64,000 nucleotides of DNA. Source: DATKZH01 sp964475955. Lineage in GTDB: Bacteria > Planctomycetota > Planctomycetia > Pirellulales > Thermoguttaceae. The stretch covers positions 36,640 through 100,639 of the forward strand of contig CAYYZY010000002.1 of NCBI GenBank assembly GCA_964475955.1, read 5' to 3'. The translations under genes were made by a program, and so were the position numbers. Positions within the stretch are counted from its first letter, which is position 1, and every line of letters starts with the position of its first letter. Of the stretch, positions 1 to 8,456 are shown one piece after another. Below the pieces are notes generated by a model. It was not told the DNA's origin, did no database searches, and saw only the letters and a program-made list of their open reading frames with translations.

Positions 1-110
1 TGGCCGTCTCGCGGAATCTCGAACGGATCGCCGACTTGGCCACCAACATCGCCGAGGACGTCGTCTACCTCGTCGACGGCAAGATCATCCGCCACCAGGA
101 AGGCGAATAG
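1..110 (+). CDS. phoU: PhoU-family phosphate signalling protein, C-terminal end only
   Basis: Only the last 35 codons are present, read from base 3 to the TAG at 108-110. The peptide contains RNLERIADLATNIAEDVVY, which matches the metal-binding helix (E/D-x-x-x-D pattern) at the end of PhoU. PhoU is a three-helix-bundle protein that links the Pst phosphate transporter to the PhoR-PhoB system in the cytoplasm. The upstream part, and any pst genes, lie outside the window. The next gene is convergent, 29 bp away. The family call is good because this C-terminal motif is distinctive, but the intact protein cannot be judged. Confidence 0.8.
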   Translation, partial: AVSRNLERIADLATNIAEDVVYLVDGKIIRHQEGE

Positions 111-139
111 ACGCGATCCTCTTGTCGAAGTCTCGCTCC

Positions 140-1522
140 CTACTGCGCCTCGGGCAGCGGCTTGATGCGCTGGCCGGCTTCCAGGTCGCTCTCGGGGGCG
201 GCGACGACGAGGTCGCCGGGAGACAGTCCGGCCGTGACCTGAGCCGAGTCGTCGTTGAGGATGCCGACCTGGATATCCTCGATTCGCGCCCGGCCGCCGC
301 GCACGGCGAACACCTTCCACTGGCCCCCCGGTCCCCGGAACAGCGCGGAACGGGGGACGACCAGGGCGTCGGGCGCTTCGCGCGTGGTGATCCGAACGCG
401 CACCCGGTAGCCCACGCCCAGGTCCCGCTCGGCGCGAAGCCAGCGGAGGTCGTCGGGCTGGAAACGGATGATCACCATCACCCGTTGCTGCTCCACGCCC
501 AGCGAGCTGATCTTGGTGAACCCGGCCGGATAGACCTTGGCGACCGTGCCCAGGGCGTGGTCGCGTCCGCCGGGCAGGCCCGCCCCGATCGCCGGCCCGT
601 AGACCTTGACCGGCGCGCCCGCCTTGACGCCGACGACGTCGACGCTGAGCACCTCGGCTTCGATTTCGAGGTCCTCCAGGCGGCCGATCTCCAGCAGCGT
701 GGTGCCGGCGGCCAGGAACCGCTCGTTGGTTACCGCCCGATCGAGGACCACGCCGTCGAAGGGGCTGGTCATGGTGCCGCGCTTCTGGTCCTGTTCGACC
801 TGGCGGAGTCGCGCCTGCGCCTCGGCCAGTTGCTTCTTCAACACGGCCTCGGTGTAGGATTTGCGCTCGATGTACTGGCGAACCATGGTCGGCATCAGGT
901 TGGTGGCCATCGCCAGCGCCTTGGTGGCGGAAAGGACGAACCGGTCCTGTTCCAGGTCCCACCGGGCCTGCGCCTCCTCGAGGATCGCGCGATCCAGCTC
1001 CTCCCGGCTCTGAGCGGCCGACCGGCGAAGCTCTTCGGCGCGCGCGAGCTTGGTCTTGTGGTACTGGTGCTTCGCCTCGCCCGACGACACCCGGGTGTCG
1101 GCCGCCTTGACCGTTTCGGCCATCGACTGCACGAACTGCTCCGCCTGCTTGATCGCGGTCTCCTCGATCGCGCTGTAGGCATTCTCGCGAATGGCCGCTT
1201 CCAGCCGATCGACGGCCGCCTTGGCCTCCTCGACCGTGAGGTCGAGATCGACCGGCACGAGCCGGGCGACGACCTCGTCTCTGGCGACCCGGTCGCCTTC
1301 GCGCGAGGTGATCGCCTCGACGCGCGCGGCGAAGGGCATCGTGATCAGCGTCGTCTCGGGGAGCCGCGTCTTACCCCGCTCGTCTACGAACTCCTTGATC
1401 GGGGCGCTGTTGACCTCCGCCACCTCCACCCTCGGCGCCGACCAGAAGCCGCCCACAGCAAGCCCGACCGCCACCACCGCAAGCCCCACCCCGCCCATCA
1501 TCAGCCAAATCGCTCTTCTCAT
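140..1522 (-). CDS. HlyD-family periplasmic adaptor of an ABC exporter
   Basis: This is a 460-residue membrane-fusion protein. Residues 5-25 form an N-terminal membrane anchor. A split biotinyl/lipoyl-like hairpin follows (first half around residues 50-85, second half around TSPFDGVVLDR near 260), separated by a long Ala/Glu/Gln-rich coiled coil (about 90-240). The C-terminal beta-barrel and membrane-proximal domains complete it. I chose the ATG at 1522 rather than an upstream start because the hydrophobic anchor begins directly after it. The gene is third in a minus-strand cluster, after the ATPase (4044-4769) and permease (1669-4047), the usual make-up of MacAB- or DevBCA-type exporters. 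The adaptor would connect the inner-membrane pump to an outer-membrane channel. The substrate is unknown. Confidence 0.85.
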   Translation of the reverse strand: MRRAIWLMMGGVGLAVVAVGLAVGGFWSAPRVEVAEVNSAPIKEFVDERGKTRLPETTLITMPFAARVEAITSREGDRVARDEVVARLVPVDLDLTVEEAKAAVDRLEAAIRENAYSAIEETAIKQAEQFVQSMAETVKAADTRVSSGEAKHQYHKTKLARAEELRRSAAQSREELDRAILEEAQARWDLEQDRFVLSATKALAMATNLMPTMVRQYIERKSYTEAVLKKQLAEAQARLRQVEQDQKRGTMTSPFDGVVLDRAVTNERFLAAGTTLLEIGRLEDLEIEAEVLSVDVVGVKAGAPVKVYGPAIGAGLPGGRDHALGTVAKVYPAGFTKISSLGVEQQRVMVIIRFQPDDLRWLRAERDLGVGYRVRVRITTREAPDALVVPRSALFRGPGGQWKVFAVRGGRARIEDIQVGILNDDSAQVTAGLSPGDLVVAAPESDLEAGQRIKPLPEAQ

Positions 1523-1562
1523 CGCACGCACTCCCAAGTCCTTCCTTCCGTACTCGCCCCAC

Positions 1563-1674
1563 TCAACCCTCAACCCTCAAACCTCAACACTCACCCCTCA
1601 ACTCTTAACCCTCAACTCCCCACTCCCCGCTCCCGACTCCCCGCTCCCCACTCCCCACTCCCCACTCCTCACTC
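1563..1674 (-). repeat. Degenerate 7-bp tandem tract (16 units) at a stop codon
   Basis: Read on the minus strand, this 112-bp stretch divides without gaps into 16 heptamers, beginning GAGTGAG, GAGTGGG, GAGTGGG and drifting to GAGTTGA and GGGTTGA. The first unit contains the TGA stop of the permease gene (1669-1671). The tract fills most of the gap to the adaptor gene start at 1522. It is G-rich on the coding strand. Similar tracts lie at 20205-20259 and 54928-54962. Confidence 0.85.
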
Positions 1675-4047
1675 CTTCGCCTGGAGCGCCTCGAGCCAAT
1701 TCATGCGGTGCACCACGATCTGGACGATCGCCTGCGCGCAAAGCCCGAACAGGACGGCCAAGGCGACGGTCCACACCCAGGTGCCCGGCGTGGCGACGAC
1801 GGGAAAGCGGAACAGCTCGGTGTCGTAGGCCCACGACGTGATCACCGCCAGCGCGTAGCCGAGCGGCATTCCCAGCACCGTCCCGACGAGCGTGACGATC
1901 ATGCTCTCGCGCAACAGCAGGCTCCCGATCTGCCACGGCCCGTAGCCGAGCACCCGAAGCGTGGCCACCTCCCGCTGCCGTTCCGAAAGGCTGATCAGCG
2001 AGGCGTTGAGGATGCTCCCGAAAAACAGCACGCCGGAGAAGAAGATCAGCCCCCCAATGAAGATCCCCATGTTCTCGACGAGGATCTTTTCGAGGTTGTC
2101 GACCATGTCGCGTCGCGCGGAGACGGCCTGGAGGGCGGGCATCCGCTTCAGCTCCCGGTACAGGGCCTCGGTGTGCCGCGCGCTCCGATCGGTCTCCAAC
2201 TGCACGCCGCTGAGCGCGCGCTCCTCATGGACCAGGCGCGAGAGGTAGTCGATGTCGGCGTAGACCGAGGTGCCGAGGAAGCTGTCGGCGATTCTGAGCA
2301 CGGGCACGTGGCGCGTGCGGCGCAGCCCCTTGGTCGGCTGGACGGTGACCAGGTCGCCCGGCTCGAGGTCAAGCACTTCGGCCAGTTTGCGCGTCATCAC
2401 CAGCCCGGTGGAGGGAATCCGGATCGGCACCGCCTCGCGATCGCGGGGCACGGTGAGCGTGGCGTCGGGAGCGATCCCGGTGATCGCCCCTTTCCTCCGG
2501 TACGGCCCGTTGACGAACGTGCAGGCGACGTTGAAGAGCGGCTCGGCCCGGTCGACGCCCGGCAGCCGGGCGGCCTCAAAAAGGGCGTCTTCGCTTTGTT
2601 CGTCCTTGAACGCGAGGTCGACGTCGCTTCGCAGGATCCACTTGAACTGGTAGTCGACCAGGTAGCGCGAGGCGTCGGCCATCATGAACCCGGCCACGAG
2701 CACGGCCGAACCCATCGCCGTGGCAAACAGCCCCGCGATGGTGCGCACGCGGGCGCGGACGACGTCGCGCAGCACCATGCGCCACCCGGCGCTCAATCGG
2801 CCCCACAACCACCCGATCCGCTCCAGAAGGATGGCCCCGCCGACCTTGGGCGCCTTGGGCCGCATCGCCTCGGCCGGCTTCAGACGCAGCACGGCCCGGG
2901 TGCCCTGCAAGCTCCCCACCACGGCGCACGCCAGGCTGACCGCCAGGGAGACGGCCATCAGTCCCGGATAGAACCGATTGACCAGTTCGGGAAACTCGTA
3001 GACGGTGCGGTACATCTCGTTGAATCCGCCGGCCATCCAGTAGCCCAGGCCGCACCCGGCAATCCCCCCCAACAGGCCGACGGCCAGCCCGAACTTCAGG
3101 AAGTGGGCGAACACCTGGCGGTCGGAGTAGCCCAGGGCCTTGAGCGTGCCGACGACCGTGCGCTGCTGCTCGGCCAGGCGCCGGAGCAACACGTTGAGCA
3201 CCATCGCCGCCACCGCCAGGAAGATGCACGGCAGGATCACCGCGAACACGCGCAGCCCCACGATCTCCTGGGTCAACATCTTGTTCGACGACTGATCCTC
3301 GAGCGGCGTGGTCGAAAACACGCCGTACGGGGCCAGCAGCCGCTCCGCCCGCCCCAGAAACGCCCGGGGGTGCGCCCGCTGCGACGGATCCAACCGGCCG
3401 ACCACCTGGTTGGCGGCGCCGTCGAAGTCGAACACGTCTTCGGCGTACGTCTGCTTGAGGTAGAAGACGCCGAAATGCTCCGGGTCGGGAGCCAGCGCGC
3501 CGGGCGGCATGAGGTAGACGAACTCGCTGGAGATCGCCGTCCCCACGATGAACAACTCCTGGCGCCGGTTGTTCAGCACCAGCCGCACCCAATCGCCGGG
3601 CGCGAGGCCGTGCCGGCTCGCGAACGCCTCGCTGACGATCACCTCGTTCTCGCGCCGGTCGCTGAAGTAGCTCCCCCGCTCGACGAGCACGTCGTTGATC
3701 ACCGGCTCGCGGCGGTTGGGAAGCGAGAGCACCATCCCGTTGAGCGGCTTGACGACGTGCTCCAAGTCGACCGTGGCGAAGAAGCCGATCCGGGGCCGGA
3801 TGGCCGCCACGCCGGGCAGCTCGGCCAGCGCGTCGAGCTCGGCCAAGGGGACCTTCTTCAGGTCGATCCAGAAGTCGGCCATGCGGCACTGGCGGTAGTA
3901 GCGCCGCTTGGCCTCGTTGAGGTTGTGATACGCGCCTCCCATCGACACGTAGCAGGCCACCCCGACCGCCACGATGCCCACGATCGCCAAGAGCAACAGC
4001 CACGAGGCGCGCAGCTCGCGCAACAGCTTGCGGTCGAGCACGGTCAC
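1669..4047 (-). CDS. ABC transporter permease with two FtsX modules
   Basis: A 792-residue inner-membrane protein. After a first membrane segment (about residues 15-35) there is a large periplasmic MacB-PCD-like domain, then a three-helix FtsX core around the sequence LKALGYSDRQV. A second unit of membrane segment, periplasmic domain and FtsX core follows, with LRVLGYGPWQI near the C-terminus. This duplicated FtsX layout is seen in lipoprotein or macrolide-type exporters. The start is taken as the GTG at 4045-4047, because it overlaps the ATPase stop by 4 nt (GTGA), a sign of translational coupling, and because LDRKLLRELRASW begins the conserved part. Frames extending further upstream are out of character. 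Its stop sits in a 7-bp repeat tract. Confidence 0.85.
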   Translation of the reverse strand: MTVLDRKLLRELRASWLLLLAIVGIVAVGVACYVSMGGAYHNLNEAKRRYYRQCRMADFWIDLKKVPLAELDALAELPGVAAIRPRIGFFATVDLEHVVKPLNGMVLSLPNRREPVINDVLVERGSYFSDRRENEVIVSEAFASRHGLAPGDWVRLVLNNRRQELFIVGTAISSEFVYLMPPGALAPDPEHFGVFYLKQTYAEDVFDFDGAANQVVGRLDPSQRAHPRAFLGRAERLLAPYGVFSTTPLEDQSSNKMLTQEIVGLRVFAVILPCIFLAVAAMVLNVLLRRLAEQQRTVVGTLKALGYSDRQVFAHFLKFGLAVGLLGGIAGCGLGYWMAGGFNEMYRTVYEFPELVNRFYPGLMAVSLAVSLACAVVGSLQGTRAVLRLKPAEAMRPKAPKVGGAILLERIGWLWGRLSAGWRMVLRDVVRARVRTIAGLFATAMGSAVLVAGFMMADASRYLVDYQFKWILRSDVDLAFKDEQSEDALFEAARLPGVDRAEPLFNVACTFVNGPYRRKGAITGIAPDATLTVPRDREAVPIRIPSTGLVMTRKLAEVLDLEPGDLVTVQPTKGLRRTRHVPVLRIADSFLGTSVYADIDYLSRLVHEERALSGVQLETDRSARHTEALYRELKRMPALQAVSARRDMVDNLEKILVENMGIFIGGLIFFSGVLFFGSILNASLISLSERQREVATLRVLGYGPWQIGSLLLRESMIVTLVGTVLGMPLGYALAVITSWAYDTELFRFPVVATPGTWVWTVALAVLFGLCAQAIVQIVVHRMNWLEALQAKE

Positions 4048-4769
4048 CAGACGACCTCCTCCGGCGGCACCGGCTCGGCGTTCCGCCGCCGGTCGACGAC
4101 CTGACCGCTGCGGAGCCGGACGACCCGGTCGGCCACCGGTGCGATCGCCCCGTTGTGCGTGATCAGCGCCACCGTCTTCCCCAGGTTCTGCTTCAGATCG
4201 ACCAGAAGCCGCAGAATCCGCTTGCCCGTGGCGAAGTCCAACGCCCCGGTCGGCTCGTCGCACAACAGAAGATCGGGGTTCTTGGCCAGCGCCCGGGCGA
4301 TGGCCACGCGTTGCTGTTCGCCGCCGGAGAGTTGCGAGGGGAAGTGGTCGAGCCGCGCCTCCAGGCCCACGAGGCGCAGGGCCTCGCCGACGTCCATCGG
4401 GTCGCGGCTGATCTCGGTCGACACGCGCACGTTTTCCCGGGCGGTCAGGTTGGGCACCAGGTTGTAGAACTGGAAGACGAAGCCGACCGTGTCGCGGCGA
4501 TAGGCGGTCAGCTCTGAGGGGGTGAACGCGGTCATCTCCCGGCCGCGAAACCAGACGCGCCCCACGGTGGCCGAGTCGAGCCCGCCGACGATGTTGAGGA
4601 CGGTAGTCTTTCCCGACCCGCTCGGGCCGACCATCACGAGCATCTCGCCTTCGTGCACGTCGAGGGTCACGTCGCGAAGCGCCTCGACGGTCACCTCCCC
4701 CATGCGAAACGTCTTGCCCACGTTCTGCAGGTGAAGCAGTTCGTGGTTTCCGTCGCCCGATGTTTGCAT
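4044..4769 (-). CDS. ABC transporter ATP-binding protein (MacB/LolD type)
   Basis: This 241-residue ATPase energises the FtsX-type permease encoded next. It shows a Walker A motif GPSGSGKTT, a Q-loop in FQFYNLVPNL, the signature LSGGEQQRVAIARAL, a Walker B LLLCDEPTGALD and a switch His in LITHNG. The set is complete, so the protein should hydrolyse ATP. The ATG at 4769 is preferred over one 27 codons upstream because a GGGAG ribosome site lies just before it and the conserved domain starts soon after. It is the first gene of the minus-strand exporter cluster, overlapping the permease by 4 nt. The 272 bp upstream (4770-5041) hold no recognisable gene. Confidence 0.9.
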   Translation of the reverse strand: MQTSGDGNHELLHLQNVGKTFRMGEVTVEALRDVTLDVHEGEMLVMVGPSGSGKTTVLNIVGGLDSATVGRVWFRGREMTAFTPSELTAYRRDTVGFVFQFYNLVPNLTARENVRVSTEISRDPMDVGEALRLVGLEARLDHFPSQLSGGEQQRVAIARALAKNPDLLLCDEPTGALDFATGKRILRLLVDLKQNLGKTVALITHNGAIAPVADRVVRLRSGQVVDRRRNAEPVPPEEVVW

Positions 4770-5041
4770 GACGCTCCCGCCAGGTTTCGCGCGCAGAAGG
4801 AGACCGCTCGGCCTCATCTGAAAGGTAGATCGAGACTTATCGTCGGGCAACGCGTTCCGAGGGCGCGCCCGGCGGGGCTCCTACGACCATCATATCCGGT
4901 CCAATCCTGCGCACCAAGGTCGGCATGCGGCGTCACGCGCCGGCTCGGCTTCACGGTTGGCGGATTGCCGCCACGTGATGCGATGGTCAGCCGAGTGGGG
5001 CGGTAGATCGAACCGGACGTACGGCCAAAGGCGGCACCCGC

Positions 5042-5974
5042 CTACTGCAACTCCATCTCGAGGGCGCGCACGAATTCCGGCTCCGCAGGGCACCTGCCGA
5101 TCTCGGTCGCCGAGACGTTTTCACCCTGGCCGGTGACCCGTTGGAAGATCACAATGCCCGAACCGCACCGCCGGCAGTGCTGGAGCTTGACCGCGATGCG
5201 GCTGGTCGAATTGCCGATCTCCTTCTTCCGCTGGGCGTGCTCGGCGAGCAGGGCCGCAAACTGATCGGCCCTCACGGCCGCGACCATCTGGACCGCCTGT
5301 TCGACCAGCTCCCGGCCCCGATCCAGGGCTTCGCGGACTTCCTGCTCGTACTGCTCTTGGGCGATCCAATCCTTCTTTTTGATCTTCTTCGGGGTAACGC
5401 CCGCGGGAAGCAGGCCCAGATCGCGGCTGCGGATGTAGACCTGGCACTTCTCGCAGTAGGGCACCGCGAAGAGGATGGCCGGGGCCACGATCCCGCCCAA
5501 CGCGAACCCGGCGATCTCCAGGGCCCGCATCCCGTACCCCCACGCGCCGAACGGTTCGCCCGGGCCGCCCTCTTCCTCCCAGCAGAACGCCCGGGTGACG
5601 GCGTCGAAGTACTGCCAGAACGAGATGGTCAGGGCCTCGGGGTTCGCCGCGCGGATCATCAGGTACTCGACGTACTGCACCAGGAAGTACGCGCCCACCT
5701 GGAGCAGGATCACCATCAGCAACAATCCGCGGTTGATCTTCGCGCCCGTCAGCCACGAAGCGATGCCGTAACCGCTTCCCGCCACCAGGCCCACCAGGAT
5801 CGCACCGAAGGGGATCACGCCGTTGAGGTACCAGCCCATCGCATGGAAGCCGTCGAAGGCGACGCTGAGGACGAACACCAGCGCGAGCGTCAAAAGCGAC
5901 GTCGTCACGCCCGCGCCGAGCACCACCAGCCCGGCCCGCTTGGGCGCTCGGCCCCTCGGCTGCAAGTCTTCCAT
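5042..5974 (-). CDS. Multi-pass membrane protein with C-terminal zinc-ribbon-like cysteines, unknown function
   Basis: A 310-residue protein with about five hydrophobic segments between residues 20 and 190. The cytoplasmic tail carries CEKC and, near the end, CRRC, four cysteines that could bind one zinc ion. Between the two pairs lies a charged helical stretch rich in Glu, Gln and Lys. I do not recognise a named family. The ATG at 5974 has a strong GGAGGTG ribosome site 5 nt upstream, so longer upstream frames are rejected. The gene stands alone: the exporter operon follows it on the same strand after 272 bp, and the DEAD-box gene is divergent. Confidence 0.65.
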   Translation of the reverse strand: MEDLQPRGRAPKRAGLVVLGAGVTTSLLTLALVFVLSVAFDGFHAMGWYLNGVIPFGAILVGLVAGSGYGIASWLTGAKINRGLLLMVILLQVGAYFLVQYVEYLMIRAANPEALTISFWQYFDAVTRAFCWEEEGGPGEPFGAWGYGMRALEIAGFALGGIVAPAILFAVPYCEKCQVYIRSRDLGLLPAGVTPKKIKKKDWIAQEQYEQEVREALDRGRELVEQAVQMVAAVRADQFAALLAEHAQRKKEIGNSTSRIAVKLQHCRRCGSGIVIFQRVTGQGENVSATEIGRCPAEPEFVRALEMELQ

Positions 5975-6204
5975 CGTTGCACCTCCGGGAAGAGGATTGG
6001 GGAAGGGACTTGGGCATCTGCAAGAGCAGAAGAATAGTCTTGCCCCCCAGGACTCCGGAGAACGCCTGCCGGCCGATGCGAATCGTACCGCATCGCCGAG
6101 GGCGGGGAAACCCGCGCCCCACTTGCGCAGCGCACGACGGTAAGCGGCATACCTTCTTGTGGGGCGTTTTGCGCCCCCGGTCGCGGACTCGCGGCCCCAA
6201 CCAG

Positions 6205-6231
6205 GTAGGACGGAATGGCATTTCGTCCTAC
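6205..6231. repeat. REP-like hairpin with GTAG/CTAC ends
   Basis: A 27-bp imperfect palindrome running from GTAGGACGGAATG to CATTTCGTCCTAC, with a single G between the arms and one wobble mismatch. The copy at 53109-53135 lies in the opposite orientation and shares both the hairpin and about 15 bp of flank (TGGTTG followed by GGCCGCG). A dispersed element is therefore more likely than a local terminator. Confidence 0.75.
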
Positions 6232-6370
6232 AAGCACGCGCCCAGCGTGACCGCATCCTGCCAACGGCCCCCCAAACCCTGCCTCGTGGCTCACCCCCAA
6301 GAGCTGCTTCATGCCCCTCGTTGCGGGGGGGGCGATACCTGGTCGAAGTTGCGCCCCCCTAGAGCGGTAA

Positions 6371-6394
6371 TTCGGGCAACCTCCGTTGCCCGAA
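6371..6394. repeat. Perfect 10-bp stem hairpin upstream of the helicase gene
   Basis: TTCGGGCAAC and its exact complement GTTGCCCGAA flank a CTCC loop. It lies 168 bp before the DEAD-box helicase start. No U-tract follows, so a Rho-independent terminator is unlikely. It could be a REP-family relic or an RNA leader structure. Confidence 0.55.
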
Positions 6395-6562
6395 GCGCGG
6401 AAGTCGGGTATGCTTTAGGGAGAATGGACATAATGACTGGAAGAGACAAGTTGTTTGGCGGCACGCCCGGCGGGTTTCCGTTGGGCGTTCTGGCTAAAGG
6501 TGCGGGCCAGCGGGGCCCCCTGCGAGCCGGGAGCCGCCGGGAATCGAATTCGAAAGCGGAAG

Positions 6563-8017
6563 ATGACGAAATCGGATGGAGTGTCGGCCGGCGCCACGAA
6601 GGCGGCGAAACCACGTAAGCACGGTTCAGACGGGTCGCAGAAGCCACGGGGAACACGAAAGAAATCGGGCCGCCCGCGGGGCAAATCGTCCGGGTCGCGC
6701 AAAGGTGCCCCCGCCGGGAAGAACGGCCACGCCCCCAGGCAAGCCCTTCCTGAGAGTGAGCCCCCCCCACCCGCCAAGGGCATGCCGGAAGTGCCCATCG
6801 AGGCCCCCGCGTGGGCGCTGGGTTCCAACCCGCTGTCGCAGGAGACGCTCGCCGCGCTCTCCCATGCCGACTACTGCGAGCCCTCGCCGATTCAGGCCAG
6901 GCTCATCCCTCGGGCGCTGGAAGGCGTCGACCTGATGGGCCAGGCCCGCACGGGCACCGGCAAGACGGCCGCCTTCGCCATCCCGATCCTTGAGGGGCTC
7001 GAGTCGCGCGAGACGGCCGGAGGGACGCAGGCCCTGGTGCTCGTCCCCACGCGCGAGCTGGCCGTGCAAGTGCGCGACGAGTTCGCCAAGATGGCGGCCA
7101 CGCGCTCGGTCGCCATCGTGGCCCTCTACGGCGGCATGCCGATCCGCAAGCAGATCGACCAACTCCGGCGGGGCGCCGACGTGGTCGTGGGCACGCCGGG
7201 CCGCGTGCTCGATCACATCGGGCGAGGCACGTTCCGGCCGGCATCGCTTCGCTTCGTGGTCCTCGACGAAGCCGACCGGATGCTCGACATCGGGTTCCGG
7301 CCCGACATCGAAAAGATCCTCCGCCGCTGCCCCCACGAGCGCCAGACCTTGCTCTTAAGCGCGACCATCCCGCCGCCGGTGAAGCGGCTTGCCCAGCGCT
7401 ACATGCGCGATCCCGAAACGATCGACTGCTCCCCCACCGACGTCGCGGTGGAGACGATCGACCAGTTCTACTTCACCGTCGATCCGCCGCGGAAGTTCGA
7501 GCTCCTCGTCCGGCTGATCGACCGCGAGGTGCCCCGGCAGGCGATCGTCTTCTGCCGCACGAAACGCGGAACGGAGAAGATCGCCGAGCGGTTGGCCAAA
7601 AAGTTCGAGTGCGTGGCTTCGATACACGGCGATTTGCCCCAAAGAGTTCGCAATCGGGTGATGGCCCAATTTCGCGAGGGCAAGATCCGTTGCCTCGTGG
7701 CCACCGACGTGGTGGGCCGGGGGATCGACGTCACGAGCATCTCGCACATCATCAATTACGACGTGCCCGAGTTCTGCGACGACTACGTCCATCGCGTCGG
7801 CCGCACCGGGCGCATGGGCCGCGAAGGCGTGGCCTATACGTTCGTCACGCCCGAGGAGGGCGACGAGCTGACGCGGATCGAGATGCGGATCAACCGCCTG
7901 TTGAAGCAAGACGAAATCCCCGACTTCGAGGCCTTCCGCAAGCCCGACGCGGAACCGGCCCCCGAGCGCAAGCCGGTCTTCGGCCGGCGTACGCGGCGCG
8001 TGCGGCGGGCGCTGTGA
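6563..8017 (+). CDS. DEAD-box ATP-dependent RNA helicase
   Basis: A 484-residue RNA helicase acting in RNA remodelling, for example ribosome assembly or mRNA decay. It starts with a Lys/Arg/Gly-rich basic tail of about 85 residues, likely for RNA binding. The two RecA-like domains follow with a Q motif (ANYCEPSPIQ-like region), motif I ARTGTGKT, PTREL, TPGR, the DEAD box in VVLDEADRMLD, SAT, and in domain 2 VATDVVGRGIDV and HRVGRTGR. All catalytic motifs are present. The ATG at 6563 is chosen because the basic tail begins there. The ribosome site is weak (GCGGAAG), so an upstream in-frame start cannot be excluded. It resembles the RhlE/CsdA subgroup. Confidence 0.93.
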   Translation: MTKSDGVSAGATKAAKPRKHGSDGSQKPRGTRKKSGRPRGKSSGSRKGAPAGKNGHAPRQALPESEPPPPAKGMPEVPIEAPAWALGSNPLSQETLAALSHADYCEPSPIQARLIPRALEGVDLMGQARTGTGKTAAFAIPILEGLESRETAGGTQALVLVPTRELAVQVRDEFAKMAATRSVAIVALYGGMPIRKQIDQLRRGADVVVGTPGRVLDHIGRGTFRPASLRFVVLDEADRMLDIGFRPDIEKILRRCPHERQTLLLSATIPPPVKRLAQRYMRDPETIDCSPTDVAVETIDQFYFTVDPPRKFELLVRLIDREVPRQAIVFCRTKRGTEKIAERLAKKFECVASIHGDLPQRVRNRVMAQFREGKIRCLVATDVVGRGIDVTSISHIINYDVPEFCDDYVHRVGRTGRMGREGVAYTFVTPEEGDELTRIEMRINRLLKQDEIPDFEAFRKPDAEPAPERKPVFGRRTRRVRRAL

Positions 8018-8456
8018 GGGCGCGGGCGTTGCCCGGTTGCCACCGCCCGCTCTCGGTTTCCTCCGCTCCCTCCTGTCCATAACCGGCGGTTCCCGAGATA
8101 CCGAAGTCGTTGCCCGGTCGTTCCTTCCTCCTTGCTCGAGTGCGTGCCCCACGCGGCCTGCCTCTCGAGGCCCATTCGAGAGGCGCTCGTAGTGACCCGA
8201 TTCATCGGGTCTTGTGCCGGGAATTCGAGCCGCCGCCGAACCTTCGACCGCATGAATGCGGTCACTGCGAGGTTCTCGAGCATCCCACCCCCCTGCCGCC
8301 CGCCGAACCGGGTTGCGTGAAGCTTGACCGGCGGCGCCGGCGTTCTTAGAGTGGTCGGTAGTGCGATCCGCGCTGGTCGCCGGTTGGCCCGACGGGATTG
8401 TTCCCGGAAAGCAGCCCGCCGGCTCCATCGGCAGTCATTCAACGAGGGAGAGGACC
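8018..8456. other. 439-bp intergenic region containing a REP pair
   Basis: No open frame here has the character of a gene. The inverted REP pair at 8189-8268 occupies the middle. A good ribosome site (GGGAGAGG) closes the region just before the ThuA-like gene. Promoter elements were not identified. Confidence 0.55.
8189..8268. repeat. Inverted pair of GTAG/GCAG-footed hairpins (BIME-like)
   Basis: The left unit is GTAG, T, then a perfect 8-bp stem GACCCGAT/ATCGGGTC with a TC loop (8194-8211). The right unit is in inverse orientation: stem GACCGCAT/ATGCGGTC (8246-8263) followed by ACTGC, that is, a GCAG foot on the minus strand. The right-hand hairpin is the exact reverse complement of the one at 21548-21565. 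A foot tetranucleotide plus hairpin in head-to-head pairs is the architecture of REP/BIME elements. Confidence 0.8.

Larger units (their letters stand above)
5975..6562. other. 588-bp divergent intergenic region with hairpins
   Basis: No gene is credible here. The stretch separates two divergent genes, so promoters for both should lie in it. It holds a GTAG-footed hairpin (6205-6231) and a 10-bp perfect stem (6371-6394). It also contains a G run (about 6325-6333) and C runs. I cannot assign promoter boxes with confidence. Confidence 0.6.

Noticed and set aside
122..4104. Long open frames on the plus strand opposite the exporter genes
   Set aside because: High G+C makes antisense frames stay open. 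Their residue make-up (Arg/His/Asp-rich, no motifs) is that of shadows, while the minus strand shows complete ABC motifs.
4850..4885. CTAC near 4880 as another REP
   Set aside because: The adjacent palindrome (GGGCGCGCCC) is not placed or sized like the other GTAG-footed hairpins and may be chance in GC-rich DNA.
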